Shown: in pieces, positions 1 to 7,428 of the stretch
Layout: each line of letters begins with the position of its first letter
Position numbering within the stretch: position 1 is the first letter of the stretch
Origin: Burkholderiaceae bacterium
Lineage (GTDB): Bacteria > Pseudomonadota > Gammaproteobacteria > Burkholderiales > Burkholderiaceae_C
NCBI GenBank assembly: GCA_029864165.1
Contig: JAOTTZ010000007.1
Coordinates: forward strand, 1-16,811
Length of the DNA: 16,811 bases
Direction of reading: 5' to 3'
The notes under the pieces: generated by a model
What the model was told of the DNA's origin: nothing
Database searches by the model: none
The model's input: the letters and a program-made list of their open reading frames with translations, nothing else
Position numbers and translations under genes: made by a program

Positions 1-1243
1 TGGCCGGGTTGGTGTCGCAGGCACGCGCCAGGGGCGATACCTCGACCGGGTAGTCGGTGATAAAGGTCGGTTGCCACAGCTTGTCTTCGACCACCGCTTC
101 GAACAAGCCGAGCTGAAGTTCGGGCAACCCCCACTGCGCCGGCGCCTCGTTGCCCAACCCATTGAGGCGCGTGCGCAGCAGCCCGGCGTCGCCCGCTTCG
201 GACTCGGTCAGGCCCGCATGCACCAGCAGCGAATCACGCATCGTCAAGCGAGTGAACGGCTGCTCCATGTTCAACGGTTTGCCGGCATACATGAGACTTG
301 CCGAGCCGGCGGTCTGGCGGGCAACGTGGCGCAAGACGGACTCGGTGTAGTCCATCAAATCGAGGTAATCCCAGTACGCAGCGTAGAACTCCATCATCGT
401 GAACTCGGGGTTGTGACGGACGGAAATGCCCTCGTTGCGAAAACTCCGGTTGATCTCGAACACACGCTCATAGCCACCGACGACCAGGCGCTTCAAGTAC
501 AACTCGGGCGCGACACGCAGGAACATCTGCTGGTCCAGCGCGTTGTGGTGTGTGACAAAAGGCTTGGCGTTGGCGCCCCCGGGGATGGGGTGCAGCATCG
601 GCGTCTCGACCTCCATGAAGTGGTGTTCGACCATGAACTGGCGGATCGAGTTGAGCGCCTTGCTGCGCGCGGCAAACCGCGCACGCGTGGCTTCGTCGGT
701 GATCAAGTCCACGTAGCGCTGGCGGTACTTTTGCTCCTGGTCGGTCATGCCGTGGAACTTGTCGGGCAGCGGGCGTAGGCTTTTGGTCAGCATGCGCAGC
801 TTGCTGACGCGAATCGACAATTCGCCGGTCTTGGTCTTGAACACGCTGCCTTCGCAGCCGATGATGTCACCCAAGTCCCAGTGCTTGAATGCGTCGTACG
901 CAGCGTCACCCAAAGCGTCTTTAGTGATGAACAGTTGGATGCGGTTGCCAGCGGGGCCCACCGAACCGTCTTGCAAGGCGCAAAACGCGGCCTTGCCCAT
1001 CACCCGCTTGAGCATCATGCGCCCGGCCACGGTGACCTGGGGCTTGAGCGCTTCGAGCTCTTCGTGGGGCAGATCGTCGTACAGCCGGATCAACTCTGCG
1101 GCGCGGTGTTCGGGCTTGAAGTCGTTTGGAAACGCCGCGCGCCCTGCGTCAGCACGAATGCCGGCGAGCTTGTCGCGGCGCTCGCTGATGAGTTGGTTGG
1201 CGTCGTGCAAGCTTTGTTTCGACGGTAAGTTCGTGTCGGCCAT
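1..1243 (-). CDS. lysS: Lysyl-tRNA synthetase, class II (partial, C-terminus beyond left edge)
   Basis: Cytoplasmic enzyme that charges tRNA-Lys with lysine using ATP. Reading the minus strand from ATG at 1243 gives an open frame of 414 complete codons to the left edge. An N-terminal helical stretch is followed by the OB-fold anticodon-binding domain (about residues 70-175) and the class II catalytic core. Motif 2 is clear around R269-N-E-G, followed by [15 protein letters not shown], which is very typical of bacterial LysS. The bacterial enzyme is usually about 500 residues, so roughly the last 90, including class II motif 3, lie outside the window. The gene is divergent from the glycan cluster and is a housekeeping anchor next to it. 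The start is the first ATG of the conserved N-terminus; no strong Shine-Dalgarno sequence precedes it. No frameshift was seen. Family assignment is nearly certain. Confidence 0.95.
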   Translation of the reverse strand, partial: MADTNLPSKQSLHDANQLISERRDKLAGIRADAGRAAFPNDFKPEHRAAELIRLYDDLPHEELEALKPQVTVAGRMMLKRVMGKAAFCALQDGSVGPAGNRIQLFITKDALGDAAYDAFKHWDLGDIIGCEGSVFKTKTGELSIRVSKLRMLTKSLRPLPDKFHGMTDQEQKYRQRYVDLITDEATRARFAARSKALNSIRQFMVEHHFMEVETPMLHPIPGGANAKPFVTHHNALDQQMFLRVAPELYLKRLVVGGYERVFEINRSFRNEGISVRHNPEFTMMEFYAAYWDYLDLMDYTESVLRHVARQTAGSASLMYAGKPLNMEQPFTRLTMRDSLLVHAGLTESEAGDAGLLRTRLNGLGNEAPAQWGLPELQLGLFEAVVEDKLWQPTFITDYPVEVSPLARACDTNPA

Positions 1244-1266
1244 GCAGTGCTTTCGGTGGAGCGCGA

Positions 1267-1294
1267 ATTCTAGGGTCAGCGATCATTGACCCAA
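1267..1294 (-). promoter_or_regulatory. Possible sigma-70 promoter of lysS
   Basis: On the minus strand a TTGGGT hexamer (1294-1289) lies 16 bases before TAGAAT (1272-1267), a five-of-six match to the -10 consensus. The -35 matches only in its TTG. Transcription would start near 1260, leaving a leader of about 17 bases before the lysS ATG. It is a prediction from hexamer match and position only. Confidence 0.35.
1273..1292. repeat. Inverted repeat between -35 and -10 of the possible lysS promoter
   Basis: GGGTCA (1273-1278) and TGACCC (1287-1292) are perfect inverted arms around an 8-base centre. The 20-bp palindrome fills the spacer of the predicted lysS promoter, a common place for a repressor or activator operator. 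No regulator can be named from the sequence, and arms of six bases can arise by chance. Confidence 0.35.
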
Positions 1295-1320
1295 GCGCTG
1301 CCACGAGCCTACCCTAGTGC

Positions 1321-1473
1321 AGTGTTGCACGCTATTCAGAACTTAAAAACCGCGCCTTTGGCCCCGTAGCGTTGTTGCAAATCCTCGCAATAGCTTTGGC
1401 TATTGCTGTGGTTTGCGCCTAGCTACAGGCCCAAACGCATCGGTTTTATAAGTACCGCATAGCGTGCAACACT
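1321..1473. repeat. 153-bp long palindromic element (MITE-like or REP-like)
   Basis: The ends are perfect 15-bp inverted repeats: AGTGTTGCACGCTAT at 1321-1335 and its complement at 1459-1473. The two halves stay largely complementary all the way in: AAAACCG pairs with CGGTTTT, and TTTGGCCCCGTAGC pairs with GCTACAGGCCCAAA. The centre is a perfect hairpin, GCAATAGC (1387-1394), loop TTTG, GCTATTGC (1399-1406), whose midpoint coincides with that of the whole element. A copy of CTACCCTAG lies at 1309-1317 and another at 1472-1480, resembling a target-site duplication of 8 or 9 bases. There is no coding capacity. Such elements are often dispersed non-autonomous transposons or long REP-type palindromes. 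Transcribed, it would fold into a long hairpin that could end or insulate transcription between lysS and the glycan operon. That it is multicopy in the host is inference. Confidence 0.75.
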
Positions 1474-1644
1474 ACCCTAGAATGCCACGCTCGTCAGGCC
1501 GTGCCATATTCTTGTCAGGGCTGTTGGATGCCCGGTGCGGAACGGCTAACTCAATGAGCGTTGCAGCGGTAGTTGCCCAGCACCGTACCAGGCGGGTGGC
1601 GTGTCGTTTGCCGCCGACCAGGTGATGCGATCGCGTCCATAACG

Positions 1645-2928
1645 ATGAAATGGCGTGGGTTCCTTGGGGCGACGGCTTGCTACGTCATTGCCAATGGCGT
1701 GTTTAGCGGCTTGCCGCTGCTGCTGCTACCGTGGCTCACGCGTGGTCTCGGCCCAGCAGGCTATGGCACTTGGGTGGCGTTCTCGGTGATTGTGGCCGCC
1801 ATCGTGTCGCTGGGTGGCCTGTCCACGCACAGCTACCTGATCCTTGAGTGGCCAAAGACCGCTGTGCGTGCGCAGCGCGCCGGTCTGGCCGCGGGTGCGG
1901 CGCTGGCCGGCGTAGTGGGTGTATCGCTGGCACTACCGCTCGCCGCGACGTATTTGTGGCTGGCACCGGCCGCCGTCGGCTTGGCGCCTGACTGGGCGCT
2001 AATGGCTACGCTAATGGCGGCCGCTACGGTGGCGCTGCTGGTGTTTCAGTCGATCTGGCAGAGCGAGTTTCGCGCCAAGCATTTCATGGCTTTCCGTTTG
2101 ATGCATGCGCTTGCGCTTGCACTTGCGACATTGGTGGTGCTGTACCTGTTCCCCGGGCGTTGGCAGGCGGTCGCTATCGCCGCGACTTTGATCACGGGGG
2201 CCGCGATGGTCGCGTGCCTTGTTGTGCATTCCGCCTTGTTCGTTGATGGGGTCCGAGAGGTAAGGGCCCACTTCGCCCCAGCGCTGCGTTTCGGCGTGAC
2301 GCTGCTGCCGCACAGTCTGGGCGGTGTTGCGATGTCCGCCACCGATAAGTTGCTCGTCGGGTCTATGCTCAGCGCGGCAGAACTCGGCCCTTACGGTGTA
2401 GCAGCGCAGGTCGGCCTGATACTTGCGCTGCTCAACGACTCTGCCAACCGCAGTTACGCGCCCTGGCTGGCGCACGCGCTCACCAAGGGCCTGGCCGATG
2501 ACGCGGAACGCGCGCGCAGTGTAGTACGCGGCACCTACGTGGCCTTTGCCGGCATCATGCTACTGTCGCTAAGCTGCGGATTGTTGCTGCCCCGGCTGCT
2601 GCCGCATTTGACCGGCGCCGGCTTTGCCAAGGCCGGCGACTACCTGCTGCCGATCTGCATAGGCCACGGCTTTACTGGCATGTACTTTTTGGTCGTCAAC
2701 TATGTCATGTATTCGCGGCGCTTCGCAATACTGGCCTTGGTCTCGTTGAGCGCTGGCGCAGCCAATGTGGTACTGGGCCTGCTGCTGGTTCCACGAATCG
2801 GCGCGATCGGCGCTGCCTGGGCTTTTGCAACCTCGCAAGCGTTGCTTTTCTTCGGCGCCTGGTATCTGGCCGGCCGGGTGGTGCCTATGCCCTGGCAGCT
2901 GAGCTTAGCCCATGGTACTAGGAGTTGA
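1645..2928 (+). CDS. Wzx-type polysaccharide flippase (MATE/MOP superfamily)
   Basis: Predicted inner-membrane protein of 427 residues that would flip an undecaprenyl-diphosphate-linked oligosaccharide to the periplasm. About twelve hydrophobic stretches run along its length. The N-terminus has the pattern usual for O-antigen/teichoic-acid exporters: a polar start, a first helix, then PLLLLPWLTRGLGPAGYG at about residues 23-40. A second conserved-looking stretch, SATDKLLVGSM, falls in the middle, where MOP flippases carry a charged helix. Length is normal for Wzx (about 400-500). I chose ATG 1645 because it starts just before the first family motif; TTG 1573 is upstream in frame and adds 24 residues without family character. 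It is the first gene of the plus-strand cluster. Wzx proteins diverge fast, so the exact substrate cannot be read; context suggests a pseudaminic-acid-containing glycan. Confidence 0.85.
   Translation: MKWRGFLGATACYVIANGVFSGLPLLLLPWLTRGLGPAGYGTWVAFSVIVAAIVSLGGLSTHSYLILEWPKTAVRAQRAGLAAGAALAGVVGVSLALPLAATYLWLAPAAVGLAPDWALMATLMAAATVALLVFQSIWQSEFRAKHFMAFRLMHALALALATLVVLYLFPGRWQAVAIAATLITGAAMVACLVVHSALFVDGVREVRAHFAPALRFGVTLLPHSLGGVAMSATDKLLVGSMLSAAELGPYGVAAQVGLILALLNDSANRSYAPWLAHALTKGLADDAERARSVVRGTYVAFAGIMLLSLSCGLLLPRLLPHLTGAGFAKAGDYLLPICIGHGFTGMYFLVVNYVMYSRRFAILALVSLSAGAANVVLGLLLVPRIGAIGAAWAFATSQALLFFGAWYLAGRVVPMPWQLSLAHGTRS
2920..2924 (+). promoter_or_regulatory. Shine-Dalgarno AGGAG choosing GTG 2933
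   Basis: AGGAG ends 8 bases before GTG 2933, the standard spacing. It lies downstream of the earlier in-frame ATG 2912 and so cannot serve it. This favours the GTG as start of the next gene, 4 bases after the flippase stop. Confidence 0.6.
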
Positions 2929-2932
2929 GCAG

Positions 2933-4354
2933 GTGAGAACCGTGATCGACCCGGCAGCTGTGCTGGAGATAGAGAACGACCCGCAGCTGCAGCCGTTCCG
3001 CGAGCCACTGACCGGCGTTCCGGTATGGCTGATGGTGCGCAACTACTTCGTGCGCTGCATCATCGAAGGCCTGATGTATACGGGCGAAGCGTACCGACGC
3101 TACGAACCTGCTTACCGTAGCGTCGACCTGTTAGGCGCTGCCGCTGCTTCGCTGCTGCACAACCTGCGGGTTCGGCCACAGCCGGCACCGGTGCTGGTGC
3201 TGGGCAGTGGGGCAGGGGTCACCGACCGCGCTGGGGAACGTTTCGACCGCCTGACCAGCTACTACACCCGCGCGCTTGGCGATTTTGGGTGGTCCGAACT
3301 CGGCATCCACGCCTTCAACCGGCGCAACGCCATACGCGAGCCACGCACGACGCTGAACGCGCACCGGCGCCTTATTGACCACACGCGCGCGCGGCTCGCG
3401 GTGCGGGCAACTCACGAACAGCTGGCGGCCGGCGTGCTCGACTGCGCAGTTGCCGCAAGCCGCTGCAAGCTTGACTGGGCGCCCGATGCCGCCGTAGTGG
3501 CACGCATCCGGCGCCGGCTGGCCATTGAGCTTGCCGGGGCACCGCAGACCCTGGTCCGGGTTGACCAGATGCAGCGCGAGCATCGCCCGCGCGTTCTGGT
3601 GGCGGACCAAAGCAGCTATGGTACCAAGGCGATTTTCAACGCGGCCTGCCGCGACCGTGGCATTGAGGTGGTGGAATACCAGCACGGCGTGATCACGCGT
3701 GCCCACGAGGCATACAACCTCGGGCAGGCTTGGCTTGAGTTGCCCGGTATAGAACGGGTGCTGCCTAGCGCGCTGCTACTGTATGGCCCATGGTGGGGTA
3801 GCCAGATCAACCTGCCGGTGCGCAAGGTTGTGATCGGCAACCCGCATCGCGAGGCCTCATTCGAGACCGGGCAACGGCCAACGCACGGTGATGGCGAAAT
3901 ACTGGTCTTGGGTGATGGTATCGATACCGCCTTCTACGAAAACTTCTGTGCCGAGTTGGCACGTGCATTGCCCGAGCACCGCATCGTCTTTCGCCCCCAC
4001 CCGGTTGAACGGATGGGGGCGTCAGAGCGGCATGAACGAGTGGGACCCGCCTACCGGATTGACCTGTCGTCAGACATATACGCTGCCTTTGGCGCTTCGT
4101 CCTGGGTCGTCTCCGAGGTTTCTACCGGACTGTTCGAGGCAAGCGGCACGGAGGCAAAGCCTGTCGTTATCAGCACCGAGAAATCGCGTTTCTACTTGGC
4201 CGACGCGCCATTCCAAAGGGTCGCGAATCCCGCCGAGCTCGCGCTACTGGTACGGGGCGGCAGTGCGGCGACCTCGGCCGTCCGTGAGGAAGATTTTTGG
4301 GCGCCAAACTGGCGGTCGCGCTTCGATGAGTTCATACGGCCCTACCTCACCTGA
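2933..4354 (+). CDS. Putative GT-B glycosyltransferase-like surface polysaccharide protein (QHG/RPHP type)
   Basis: Soluble-looking protein of 473 residues. I do not recognise a named gene. The C-terminal half carries motifs shared by the CDP-glycerol glycerophosphotransferase and capsule-synthesis GT-B groups: EYQHG at about 248-252, VVIGNPHRE near 299-306, FRPHP at 353-357, and a Ser/Glu-rich site, SEVSTGLFEA, at 394-403. In such enzymes the RPHP-like His and the late Ser/Thr-Glu loop bind the nucleotide or phosphate of the donor. The N-terminal half (about 1-210) has no motif I can name. No signal peptide or membrane segment is evident. It lies between the flippase and pseB, so it may transfer the nonulosonate or another sugar to the lipid-linked acceptor. 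A phosphotransferase role is the main alternative. Start GTG 2933 is chosen for its Shine-Dalgarno; ATG 2912 would overlap the flippase by 17 bases and add 7 residues. Confidence 0.6.
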   Translation: MRTVIDPAAVLEIENDPQLQPFREPLTGVPVWLMVRNYFVRCIIEGLMYTGEAYRRYEPAYRSVDLLGAAAASLLHNLRVRPQPAPVLVLGSGAGVTDRAGERFDRLTSYYTRALGDFGWSELGIHAFNRRNAIREPRTTLNAHRRLIDHTRARLAVRATHEQLAAGVLDCAVAASRCKLDWAPDAAVVARIRRRLAIELAGAPQTLVRVDQMQREHRPRVLVADQSSYGTKAIFNAACRDRGIEVVEYQHGVITRAHEAYNLGQAWLELPGIERVLPSALLLYGPWWGSQINLPVRKVVIGNPHREASFETGQRPTHGDGEILVLGDGIDTAFYENFCAELARALPEHRIVFRPHPVERMGASERHERVGPAYRIDLSSDIYAAFGASSWVVSEVSTGLFEASGTEAKPVVISTEKSRFYLADAPFQRVANPAELALLVRGGSAATSAVREEDFWAPNWRSRFDEFIRPYLT

Positions 4355-4499
4355 CCGCAGGCCCGCTGGTGTAGTCCCGCTGGCAAGGTTCGCCCGCGAA
4401 TACAAATACAAATAGAATGGCAAATTGCTCGTTGGCACAAAGCTTGGGTTGACGCAAACGTCTGGCCGCGTCGTTGGACTGGGCACTCCGTGGCATGAC

Positions 4500-5507
4500 A
4501 TGCTGAACAACTCGTCGATCTTTATTTCCGGTGGCACCGGTTCCTTCGGCAACGCTTTCGTCAAGACCGTTCTCGAGCGCTATCAGCCAAGGCGGCTGGT
4601 GGTGTTCTCGCGCGACGAGCTCAAGCAGTTCGAGATGGGGCAAAAGTTCACGGAGGTCGCGCATCCTGCCATGCGCTACTTCCTTGGCGATGTGCGCGAT
4701 GCTGGCCGCCTGCGCCGCGCGCTTGAAGAGATAGACATCGTCGTGCACGCGGCTGCGCTCAAGCAGGTTCCCGCAGCCGAATACAACCCGTTCGAGTGCA
4801 TCAAGACCAACGTGCTGGGAGCACAGAACCTGATTGACGCATGCCTGGATGCTGGGGTAAAGCGGGTAGTGGCTCTTTCCTCCGACAAGGCCGCTGCACC
4901 CACCAACCTGTATGGCGCGACCAAGTTATGTTCCGACAAGCTTTTCGTCGCCGCCAACAATATGCGCGGCAAGCGCGACGTGCGGTTTAGCGTGGTCCGC
5001 TACGGTAACGTCATGGGCAGCCGAGGCTCTGTCATTCCGTATTTCCTGGAACGGCGAAAAACCGGGGCGTTGCCAATTACTAACGTAGCTATGACGCGCT
5101 TTAACATTTCGCTGCAGGAGGGCGTGGATATGGTGTTGTGGGCACTCGAGAACGCTTGGGGTGGTGAAGTACTGGTGCCCAAAATCCCCTCGTACCACAT
5201 CACTGATTTGGCCAACGCCATTGCTCCCGAGTGCAGGCAGGAGATTGTGGGAATTCGCCCAGGGGAAAAGATACACGAGGAGATGATCACCACCAGCGAC
5301 AGTTTTAACACCGTTGACCTCGGGCAATACTATGCGATTCTGCCATCCGCGGGCAACTACGACATCGAAGAATACTGTACAGGTGCCGGTGCCCAGCGTG
5401 TGACGCCGGCCTTCGCCTACAACAGCGGGACCAACCCCGACTTTCTCAACACCGAGCAGTTGCGGGGCCTGATTGCGGAGTATGTGAGCGGCCAAAGCGT
5501 CAACTGA
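4500..5507 (+). CDS. pseB: UDP-N-acetylglucosamine 4,6-dehydratase (inverting), pseudaminic acid step 1
   Basis: Cytoplasmic short-chain dehydrogenase/reductase that removes water from UDP-GlcNAc and inverts C5, giving the UDP-4-keto-6-deoxy-L-arabino-hexulose used by PseC. The protein is 335 residues, the normal PseB/FlaA1 length. The NADP-binding loop GGTGSFG is at 11-17, followed by FSRDELKQFEM at 36-46 and ALKQVPAAEYNPFE at 86-99. The catalytic trio D129, K130 and Y138, with K142 four after the Tyr, lies in SSDKAAAPTNLYGATK. YGNVMGSRGSVIPYF follows, as in characterised PseB. ATG 4500 is chosen because family members begin a few residues before the beta-strand leading into the loop. An ATG at 4425 would add 25 residues that look non-coding. 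A 145-base gap precedes it, the largest inside the cluster, so a separate promoter is possible. pseC follows after 11 bases. Confidence 0.95.
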   Translation: MLNNSSIFISGGTGSFGNAFVKTVLERYQPRRLVVFSRDELKQFEMGQKFTEVAHPAMRYFLGDVRDAGRLRRALEEIDIVVHAAALKQVPAAEYNPFECIKTNVLGAQNLIDACLDAGVKRVVALSSDKAAAPTNLYGATKLCSDKLFVAANNMRGKRDVRFSVVRYGNVMGSRGSVIPYFLERRKTGALPITNVAMTRFNISLQEGVDMVLWALENAWGGEVLVPKIPSYHITDLANAIAPECRQEIVGIRPGEKIHEEMITTSDSFNTVDLGQYYAILPSAGNYDIEEYCTGAGAQRVTPAFAYNSGTNPDFLNTEQLRGLIAEYVSGQSVN

Positions 5508-5518
5508 CGTGAGCCAGC

Positions 5519-6679
5519 ATGTCGTTCATCCCTTACAGCCGCCAGGACATTGATGAAGACGATGTCGCCGCCGTTGTTCGAGTGCTGCGGTCCGAGTATT
5601 TGACGCAAGGGCCTGCGGTCACCACGTTCGAGCAGGCCTTCGCCGCAAGACATGATGTCCCGCACGCGGTCGCGGTGTCGAGCGCTACCGTCGGGCTACA
5701 TCTCGGTTGCTTGGCGCTTGGCGTGGGGGCCGCAGGCCGTGTGTGGACCAGCCCGAACAGCTTCGTCGCTTCGGCCAACTGTGCACTGCACTGCGGTGCC
5801 GAAATCGACTTTGTTGACATCGACCCGGACACACGCAACATGTCTGTGGACGCATTGCGCGCCAAACTTGAACACGCTGATGCGACGAGCACGCTACCCG
5901 ATGTGTTGATTCCCGTCGACTTTTCTGGCCTGCCGGCCGATCTGCGCGAGATCCGCTTGCTGGCTGACCGCTACGGTTTTGCAATTCTCGAAGACGCTTC
6001 ACACGCCACCGGTGCCAGCTACCTCAACCGCCCGGTCGGCAGCGCGTGGGCCGACACGACTGTGTTCAGCTTCCACGCCGTGAAAGTGATGACTACGGCC
6101 GAGGGGGGCATGTTGACCACGCGCAACGACGCACTCGCACGCCGCCTGCGCCTGCTGCGCTCTCACGGCGTGACCCGTGAACCGCGGGACATGGAGCATG
6201 AACCGGAAGGCCCATGGTGCTACGAACAGACGCTGCTTGGCTTCAATGGCCGAATGACCGATATCCAGGCGGCGCTTGGACATTCTCAACTCATGCGCCT
6301 GGACACGATGCACAGGCAGCGCGAGACTCTGGCCGATCGCTACGATGCATTGCTTGCGGAGCTGCCACTGTTTCTGCCGTTGCGGCTGCCGGACCGGCGC
6401 TCGGCCCGACACCTGTATGCGGTCGAAATCGACGACGCACGGACTTCGGCGACTCGCGCACAAGTCGTCAAGCACATGCGCGACGCTGGGATTGGCGTCA
6501 ATGTGCACTACATTCCCATCCACACCCAGCCGTACTACACGCGATTGGGATTCAAGCGCGGCGACTTCCCGGCCAGTGAACGGTACTATGCAAGAGCGAT
6601 CTCGTTGCCCCTGTTTCCTGCCATGAACGCGGAGCAGCAATCATTCGTCGTGAACACACTGCGCACGGTTCTGTGTTGA
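5519..6679 (+). CDS. pseC: UDP-4-amino-4,6-dideoxy-N-acetyl-beta-L-altrosamine transaminase
   Basis: PLP-dependent aminotransferase of the DegT/DnrJ/EryC1/StrS fold (386 residues). It transfers an amino group, usually from glutamate, to C4 of the PseB keto product. It begins IPYSRQDIDEDDVAAVV and has YLTQGPAVTTFE, both hallmark PseC sequences. SATVGLHL (residues 55-62) is in the phosphate-binding region, LEDASHA carries Asp159 that would hold the PLP ring nitrogen, and FSFHAVKVMTTAEGG carries the Schiff-base Lys189. NVHYIPIHTQPYY near the C-terminus is a usual substrate-side signature. It directly follows pseB and its 3' end overlaps the next gene by 7 bases, so the three are translated together. 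Differences from the second aminotransferase in the window (SFHAVK here, SFYANK there) support distinct substrates. Assignment is firm. Confidence 0.95.
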   Translation: MSFIPYSRQDIDEDDVAAVVRVLRSEYLTQGPAVTTFEQAFAARHDVPHAVAVSSATVGLHLGCLALGVGAAGRVWTSPNSFVASANCALHCGAEIDFVDIDPDTRNMSVDALRAKLEHADATSTLPDVLIPVDFSGLPADLREIRLLADRYGFAILEDASHATGASYLNRPVGSAWADTTVFSFHAVKVMTTAEGGMLTTRNDALARRLRLLRSHGVTREPRDMEHEPEGPWCYEQTLLGFNGRMTDIQAALGHSQLMRLDTMHRQRETLADRYDALLAELPLFLPLRLPDRRSARHLYAVEIDDARTSATRAQVVKHMRDAGIGVNVHYIPIHTQPYYTRLGFKRGDFPASERYYARAISLPLFPAMNAEQQSFVVNTLRTVLC

Positions 6680-7428
6680 ATACGGCCACGATCATTATCC
6701 AGGCACGCATGGAATCGACCCGTCTACCGGGCAAGGTACTGGCGCCGATAGCCGGGCGGCCAATGCTGTCGTACCAGATCGAGCGTCTGCGGCGCTGCAG
6801 GACTGTGGATCGCATTGTCGTCGCCACGACTACCCTGCCGGCGGACAATGCTATTGTTGCCCTTTGCGATTCGGAGGGTGTTGAGTGCACACGCGGTTCC
6901 AAAGAAGACGTTCTGTCTCGATACGCTCATGCGGCGCGCACCTTTAACGCCTCAACCGTCGTGCGCGTTACCTCAGACTGCCCGCTTATCGAACCTACAT
7001 TGGTGGAAGACGCAATCGCCATGTTTCTGTCGGGCGATAGCTATGACTACCTGTCAAACATGATCGAGCCGACGTGGCCTTACGGCATGGCGGTCGAAGT
7101 GATGTCGCGCAAGGCATTGGACGAGGCTCATGCCGAGGCACGCGACTTAGCCGAAAGAGAGCACGTAACGCCATTTCTATATTGGCGCCCCAAACGGTAC
7201 CGATTGAAATCGCTGACCATGCAGCCGGATCTGAGCGAACACCGATGGACAGTGGATACCAGGGAGGACCTAGAACTTGTTGCGAAAATCCTAACGACGC
7301 TTTATCCGCGAAAGCCCGATTTCGACATGAACGATGTGTTGAGCCTTCTTCAGGACAATCCCAGTTGGGTGCGTATCAACCGCCACGTTCAGCAAAAATC
7401 GGTGGTGCCAACAAGCAAGGGAATCTGA
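6673..7428 (+). CDS. SpsF-type cytidylyltransferase, likely CMP-pseudaminic acid synthetase
   Basis: Nucleotidyltransferase-fold protein of 251 residues of the SpsF/COG1861 group. The N-terminal signature IIIQARMESTRLPGKVL (about 7-23) matches the nucleotide-binding loop of SpsF, unlike the IPARGGSKRIPRKN loop of canonical PseF/NeuA. RVTSDCPLIEP (around residues 97-107) supplies the expected metal-binding Asp region, and HRWTVDTREDLELV (about 193-206) is a conserved family segment. There is no other CMP-sugar synthetase in the window, while every other pseudaminic acid step is present. I therefore infer that it activates the sugar with CTP. In Bacillus subtilis, spsF likewise sits with aminotransferase, NeuB-like and PseG-like genes. 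Start GTG 6673 overlaps pseC by 7 bases; TTG 6676 is a neighbouring alternative. The exact nucleotide and sugar are unproven. Confidence 0.82.
   Translation: MLNTATIIIQARMESTRLPGKVLAPIAGRPMLSYQIERLRRCRTVDRIVVATTTLPADNAIVALCDSEGVECTRGSKEDVLSRYAHAARTFNASTVVRVTSDCPLIEPTLVEDAIAMFLSGDSYDYLSNMIEPTWPYGMAVEVMSRKALDEAHAEARDLAEREHVTPFLYWRPKRYRLKSLTMQPDLSEHRWTVDTREDLELVAKILTTLYPRKPDFDMNDVLSLLQDNPSWVRINRHVQQKSVVPTSKGI
7417..7422 (+). promoter_or_regulatory. Shine-Dalgarno AAGGGA for the methylase gene
   Basis: AAGGGA ends 5 bases before ATG 7428, which shares one base with the stop of the preceding gene (TGATG). It decides this ATG over GTG-like or earlier in-frame starts near 7074 that lie inside the upstream gene. 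Confidence 0.6.

Larger units (their letters stand above)
1244..1644. other. Divergent intergenic region between lysS and the glycan operon
   Basis: This is the only gene-free stretch above 300 bases. It contains the possible lysS promoter with its inverted repeat, the palindromic element, and about 170 bases (1474-1644) that must carry or follow the operon promoter. In that last part I see a TTGTCA hexamer at 1512-1517 but no convincing -10 at proper spacing. No tRNA, small-RNA or coding signal was recognised. A TTG at 1573 would extend the flippase frame by 24 codons into this region, but that extension lacks family character. Confidence 0.6.

Noticed and set aside
71..1289. Long plus-strand open frames opposite lysS
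   Set aside because: They are complementary shadows of the lysS coding strand. Their translations lack any family character, while the minus frame gives a clear class II synthetase.
1563..1576. ops/JUMPstart-like core GCGGTAG upstream of the polysaccharide operon
   Set aside because: Only the 7-base core matches and the flanking bases of the RfaH ops consensus do not. A 7-mer is expected by chance about once per 16 kb on a strand.
4362..4383. Direct repeat CCCGCTGG twice, 14 bases apart, after the GT-B gene
   Set aside because: Short, GC-rich and without further copies or dyad symmetry; likely chance.
5999..6640. 213-codon minus-strand open frame opposite pseC
   Set aside because: Shadow of pseC; no recognisable motif and no ribosome binding site.
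7074..7427. N-terminal extension of the pseudaminic-acid-associated methylase frame
   Set aside because: It overlaps the SpsF-like gene in another frame and lacks family sequence. The methylase family starts at the ATG at 7428, which has a good Shine-Dalgarno.
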